From NCBI GenBank assembly GCA_023409735.1, contig JAEYRB010000058.1:1-6812 (forward strand): a DNA stretch of 6,812 nucleotides, written 5' to 3'. The notes beneath the pieces were generated by a model. The model saw only the letters and a program-made list of their open reading frames with translations, was not told where the DNA came from and did no database searches. This DNA is from Bacillota bacterium (GTDB taxonomy: Bacteria > Bacillota > Clostridia > Acetivibrionales > DTU013). Position numbers and translations under genes: made by a program. Within the stretch, counting starts at the first letter, position 1. Each line of letters opens with the position of its first letter. Below are positions 4,673 through 6,812 of the stretch, one piece after another.

Positions 4673-4751
4673 GCGAATGGGGGGATTCGAACCCCCAAGG
4701 TTTCCCCGGCAGATTTTAAGTCTGCTGTGTATGCCGTTCCACCACATTCGC
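4669..4751 (-). tRNA. tRNA-Leu (anticodon UAA)
   Basis: The 83-nt gene folds as a class II tRNA. The acceptor GCGAATG (4745-4751) pairs with CATTCGC (4673-4679). The D arm is GTGGAACGGCATACAC. The anticodon stem GCAGA/TCTGC encloses loop CTTAAAA, with anticodon TAA at 4716-4718. A long variable arm (CGGGGAAACC) follows, as expected for leucine tRNAs. The T arm is GGGGG-TTCGAAT-CCCCC. Discriminator A and CCA are encoded. Its 3' 21 bases are repeated at each downstream repeat core. It has its own consensus promoter. Confidence 0.97.
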
Positions 4752-4774
4752 AAGGTTGCTTTTGCAACAGAATT

Positions 4775-4803
4775 ATTATATGCGCTGCACCTCGCCTCGT
4801 CAA
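4775..4803 (-). promoter_or_regulatory. Promoter of tRNA-Leu
   Basis: On the minus strand the -35 TTGACG (4798-4803, 5 of 6) and -10 TATAAT (4775-4780, perfect) are 17 bp apart. The predicted start is near 4768, giving a leader of about 17 nt that can form GTTGC-TTTT-GCAAC (4755-4768) before the mature 5' end. Confidence 0.88.
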
Positions 4804-4892
4804 GAATGCCGCTTGTTGAAAAGTTGGAGAGGAAGGTTGCAAAAACGGCACAAATTGAATTACCTGTTGTCCGTCCTGCTGTTACCAATTTG

Positions 4893-4924
4893 AAAGGCGG
4901 CTGACCGATGGACAGCCGCCTTTT
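4893..4924 (-). terminator. Intrinsic terminator of thrS (bidirectional form)
   Basis: GGCGGCTG (4896-4903) pairs exactly with CAGCCGCC (4913-4920) around a 9-nt loop, extended by AAA/TTT to 11 bp. It begins about 18 nt past the thrS stop and separates thrS from the tRNA promoter. TTTT follows on the + strand and TTT on the minus strand. Confidence 0.85.
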
Positions 4925-4941
4925 CGCTTGCCACGTATGCT

Positions 4942-6812
4942 TTAATCGTGTGTTTTCATGGCGATTTCTTTGTTGATGCGGGCGAGGAATTCGGCATTGG
5001 TCATCTTGCCGATGTCGCCGTCCTTGCGGGAGCGCACGGCCACAACGCCTTCTTCCACTTCTTTGTCGCCCACAACGAGCATGTAGGGAATCTTCTGCAC
5101 CTGCGCTTCGCGAATCTTGAAGCCGATTTTTTCATTGCGGTAGTCCCGCTCCACGCGAATGCCGTAGGCCTCAAGCTCCTTGGCGAGCGATTCGGAATAT
5201 TCCTGCGCGCGGTCGGTAATTGGCATCACCTTGACCTGCACGGGCGCAAGCCACGTGGGGAGCGCGCCCGCGTACTTTTCAATGAGCAGCGCCAGCGTGC
5301 GCTCGTAGCAGCCGATGCTCGTGCGGTGGATAACGATGGGGTACTTCTTCTCGCCGTCGCTGTCGGTATACATCATGCCGAAGCGCTCTGCAAGCTGGAA
5401 GTCGATCTGGATGGTGATGAGCGTATCTTCCTTGCCGTGCACATTCTTGATCTGAATGTCGAGCTTCGGGCCGTAGAAGGCGGCTTCGCCGTCGGCCTCG
5501 GTAAACTGCACGCCGAGGTCGTTGAGGATGGTGCGCATCACGTTTTGGGTAGATTCCCAGCTTTCCTTGGAGCCGATGTACTTCTCGCGGTTGTTTTCGT
5601 CCCACTTGGAGAAGCGGTAGGAAACATCGCCTTCAAAGCCGAGCGTGGTGATCATGTACTTGGCAAGGTCCAAACAGCCCTTGAACTCGTCTTCCACCTG
5701 ATCGGGGCGGCAGGCAAGGTGGCCTTCGGAAATGGTGAACTGGCGCACGCGGATCAAACCGTGCATTTCGCCGGAAGATTCGTTGCGGAACAGCGTTGAC
5801 GTTTCGTTGTAGCGAAGTGGCAGGTCGCGGTAGGAACGCGAGCGGTTGAGGTATGCCATAAACTGGAACGGGCAGGTCATGGGGCGAAGTGCGAACACCT
5901 CGGCCTCCTCGTCGTTTGCGTCGCCCATGATGAACATTCCGTCGCGGTAATGGTCCCAGTGGCCGGAAATTTTATAAAGGTCGCGCTTGGCCATAAAGGG
6001 CGTTTTGGTGAGCAGGTAGCCGCGTTTTTGCTCTTCGTCCTCCACAAAGCGCTGCAAAAGCTGAATGACGCGCGCTCCCTTAGGGAGGAGGATGGGCAGG
6101 CCCTGGCCGATAACATCCACGGTGGTGAAAAGCTCAAGCTCACGGCCTAGCTTATTGTGATCGCGCTTTTTGGCTTCCTCCACGGCGGTAACGTACGCGT
6201 CAAGGTCGGCCTTCTTTTCAAAGGCCGTGCCGTAGATGCGCTGGAGCATTTTGTTTTTTTCGCTGCCGCGCCAGTAGGCACCCGCAACGTTCATGAGCTT
6301 GATGTTTTTGACCTTGCTCGTGCTTTCTGCATGCGGGCCGGCGCAAAGGTCCACAAATTCGCCCTGCTTGTAGAAGCTGATTACGGCGTCCTCGGGAAGA
6401 TCGCGAATGAGCTCAACCTTGTAGGGCTCGTTGAGTTCTTCCATGTAGGCGATGGCTTCGGCGCGCGGCAGCTCAAAACGCTCAAGTTTGAGGTTTTCTG
6501 CGGCGATTTTTTCCATCTCTTTTTCGATCGCGGCAAAATCCTCGAACGAAAAGGTTTCACTCGTGTCAAAGTCATAATAGAAGCCGTTTTCAATGGCGGG
6601 GCCGATGGCGAGCTTTACATCCTTATACAGGCGCTTTACGGCCTGCGCGAGGATGTGCGCGGCGGTGTGGCGGTACGCGAAGCGGCCGTTCTCATCGTCA
6701 AAGGTGCAAAGCTTCAGGCTATGGTCGCCAGAAAGGGGCATGGAAGCATCCACGCGCTTGCCGTCGATCTCCGCGGCAAGGGTGGCCTTCCTCAAACGGG
6801 GGCTGATGCTTT
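4942..6812 (-). CDS. thrS: Threonyl-tRNA synthetase, 5' end beyond the window (622 residues visible)
   Basis: This class II synthetase charges tRNA-Thr with threonine in the cytoplasm. The frame stays open past TTG 6793-6795 to the edge, reading SISPRLRKATLAAEIDGKRV, the typical end of a TGS domain. The true start therefore lies about 20 codons outside, and TTG is not the start. Counting from that TTG codon: editing-domain HTAAH at 43-47 and VDLCAGPH at 148-155; motif 2 region TLFRNESSGEMHGLIRVRQF at 334-353; motif 3 VIHRTSIGCYERTLALLIE at 488-506; then an anticodon-binding domain to KTHD. The zinc ligands C308, H345 and H490 are all present. The usual NCPGH motif is TCPFQ here, a variant I associate with a clostridial ThrS subtype. 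The gene is intact, with a terminator behind it. Any T-box leader would be off-window. Confidence 0.97.
   Translation of the reverse strand, partial: SISPRLRKATLAAEIDGKRVDASMPLSGDHSLKLCTFDDENGRFAYRHTAAHILAQAVKRLYKDVKLAIGPAIENGFYYDFDTSETFSFEDFAAIEKEMEKIAAENLKLERFELPRAEAIAYMEELNEPYKVELIRDLPEDAVISFYKQGEFVDLCAGPHAESTSKVKNIKLMNVAGAYWRGSEKNKMLQRIYGTAFEKKADLDAYVTAVEEAKKRDHNKLGRELELFTTVDVIGQGLPILLPKGARVIQLLQRFVEDEEQKRGYLLTKTPFMAKRDLYKISGHWDHYRDGMFIMGDANDEEAEVFALRPMTCPFQFMAYLNRSRSYRDLPLRYNETSTLFRNESSGEMHGLIRVRQFTISEGHLACRPDQVEDEFKGCLDLAKYMITTLGFEGDVSYRFSKWDENNREKYIGSKESWESTQNVMRTILNDLGVQFTEADGEAAFYGPKLDIQIKNVHGKEDTLITIQIDFQLAERFGMMYTDSDGEKKYPIVIHRTSIGCYERTLALLIEKYAGALPTWLAPVQVKVMPITDRAQEYSESLAKELEAYGIRVERDYRNEKIGFKIREAQVQKIPYMLVVGDKEVEEGVVAVRSRKDGDIGKMTNAEFLARINKEIAMKTHD

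Noticed and set aside
4243..4851. Long minus-strand ORFs (up to 202 codons) across the repeats and tRNA-Leu
   Set aside because: They run through a tRNA and structured repeats, repeat the same peptide per unit, and have no ribosome binding site. Artefacts of the repeat.
4948..5799. 283-codon + strand ORF opposite thrS
   Set aside because: Antisense shadow of a well conserved high-GC synthetase gene.

Overview
The window looks like a chromosomal segment of a moderate-GC Firmicute, most likely class Clostridia. The evidence is the threonyl-tRNA synthetase subtype, a SpoVB-like flippase, a YozG-like XRE regulator, a Gram-positive LexA box, and strong GGAGG-type ribosome binding sites. A species cannot be named from sequence alone.

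Layout, left to right. Positions 1-349 hold the last codons of an upstream gene, a 70-aa XRE regulator and a terminator. Positions 353-643 hold a doubtful 46-aa minus-strand ORF and AT-rich DNA with one dyad. Positions 644-952 hold an 84-aa gene with a near-consensus promoter and a LexA (SOS) box just after the -10 element. Positions 955-1167 hold one copy of a structured repeat. Positions 1240-2838 (minus) encode a polytopic oligosaccharide/SpoVB-type flippase. Positions 2839-3595 hold no convincing gene but contain a long hairpin with a possible pseudoknot, gene debris, a repeat fragment and a terminator. Positions 3596-4123 (minus) encode a GNAT acetyltransferase with its own promoter. Positions 4214-4668 hold two full and one truncated copy of the repeat, running directly into the 3' end of tRNA-Leu(UAA) (4669-4751, minus). 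Positions 4942-6812 (minus) hold thrS, which runs off the right edge.

The most unusual feature is the repeat family. Every full copy starts with an 89-bp core with no indels. The first 21 bp of the core match the 3' end of the adjacent tRNA-Leu, including CCA, exactly in two copies and with one change in the third. Each core is followed by a nested hairpin, a short linker and a long hairpin. The arms of these helices differ in sequence between copies while pairing is kept, including compensatory changes, so structure appears to be selected. Conserved outer segments can close the unit into a three-way junction. The same-orientation units appear to be interrupted by about 3 kb carrying the flippase and GNAT genes, which suggests a tRNA-linked array opened by insertion, or serial integration at the tRNA 3' end. 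I do not recognise this as a named family.

The genes do not form one pathway. thrS and tRNA-Leu are housekeeping translation genes. The flippase, GNAT, SOS-box gene and XRE gene look like accessory cargo around a tRNA hotspot.
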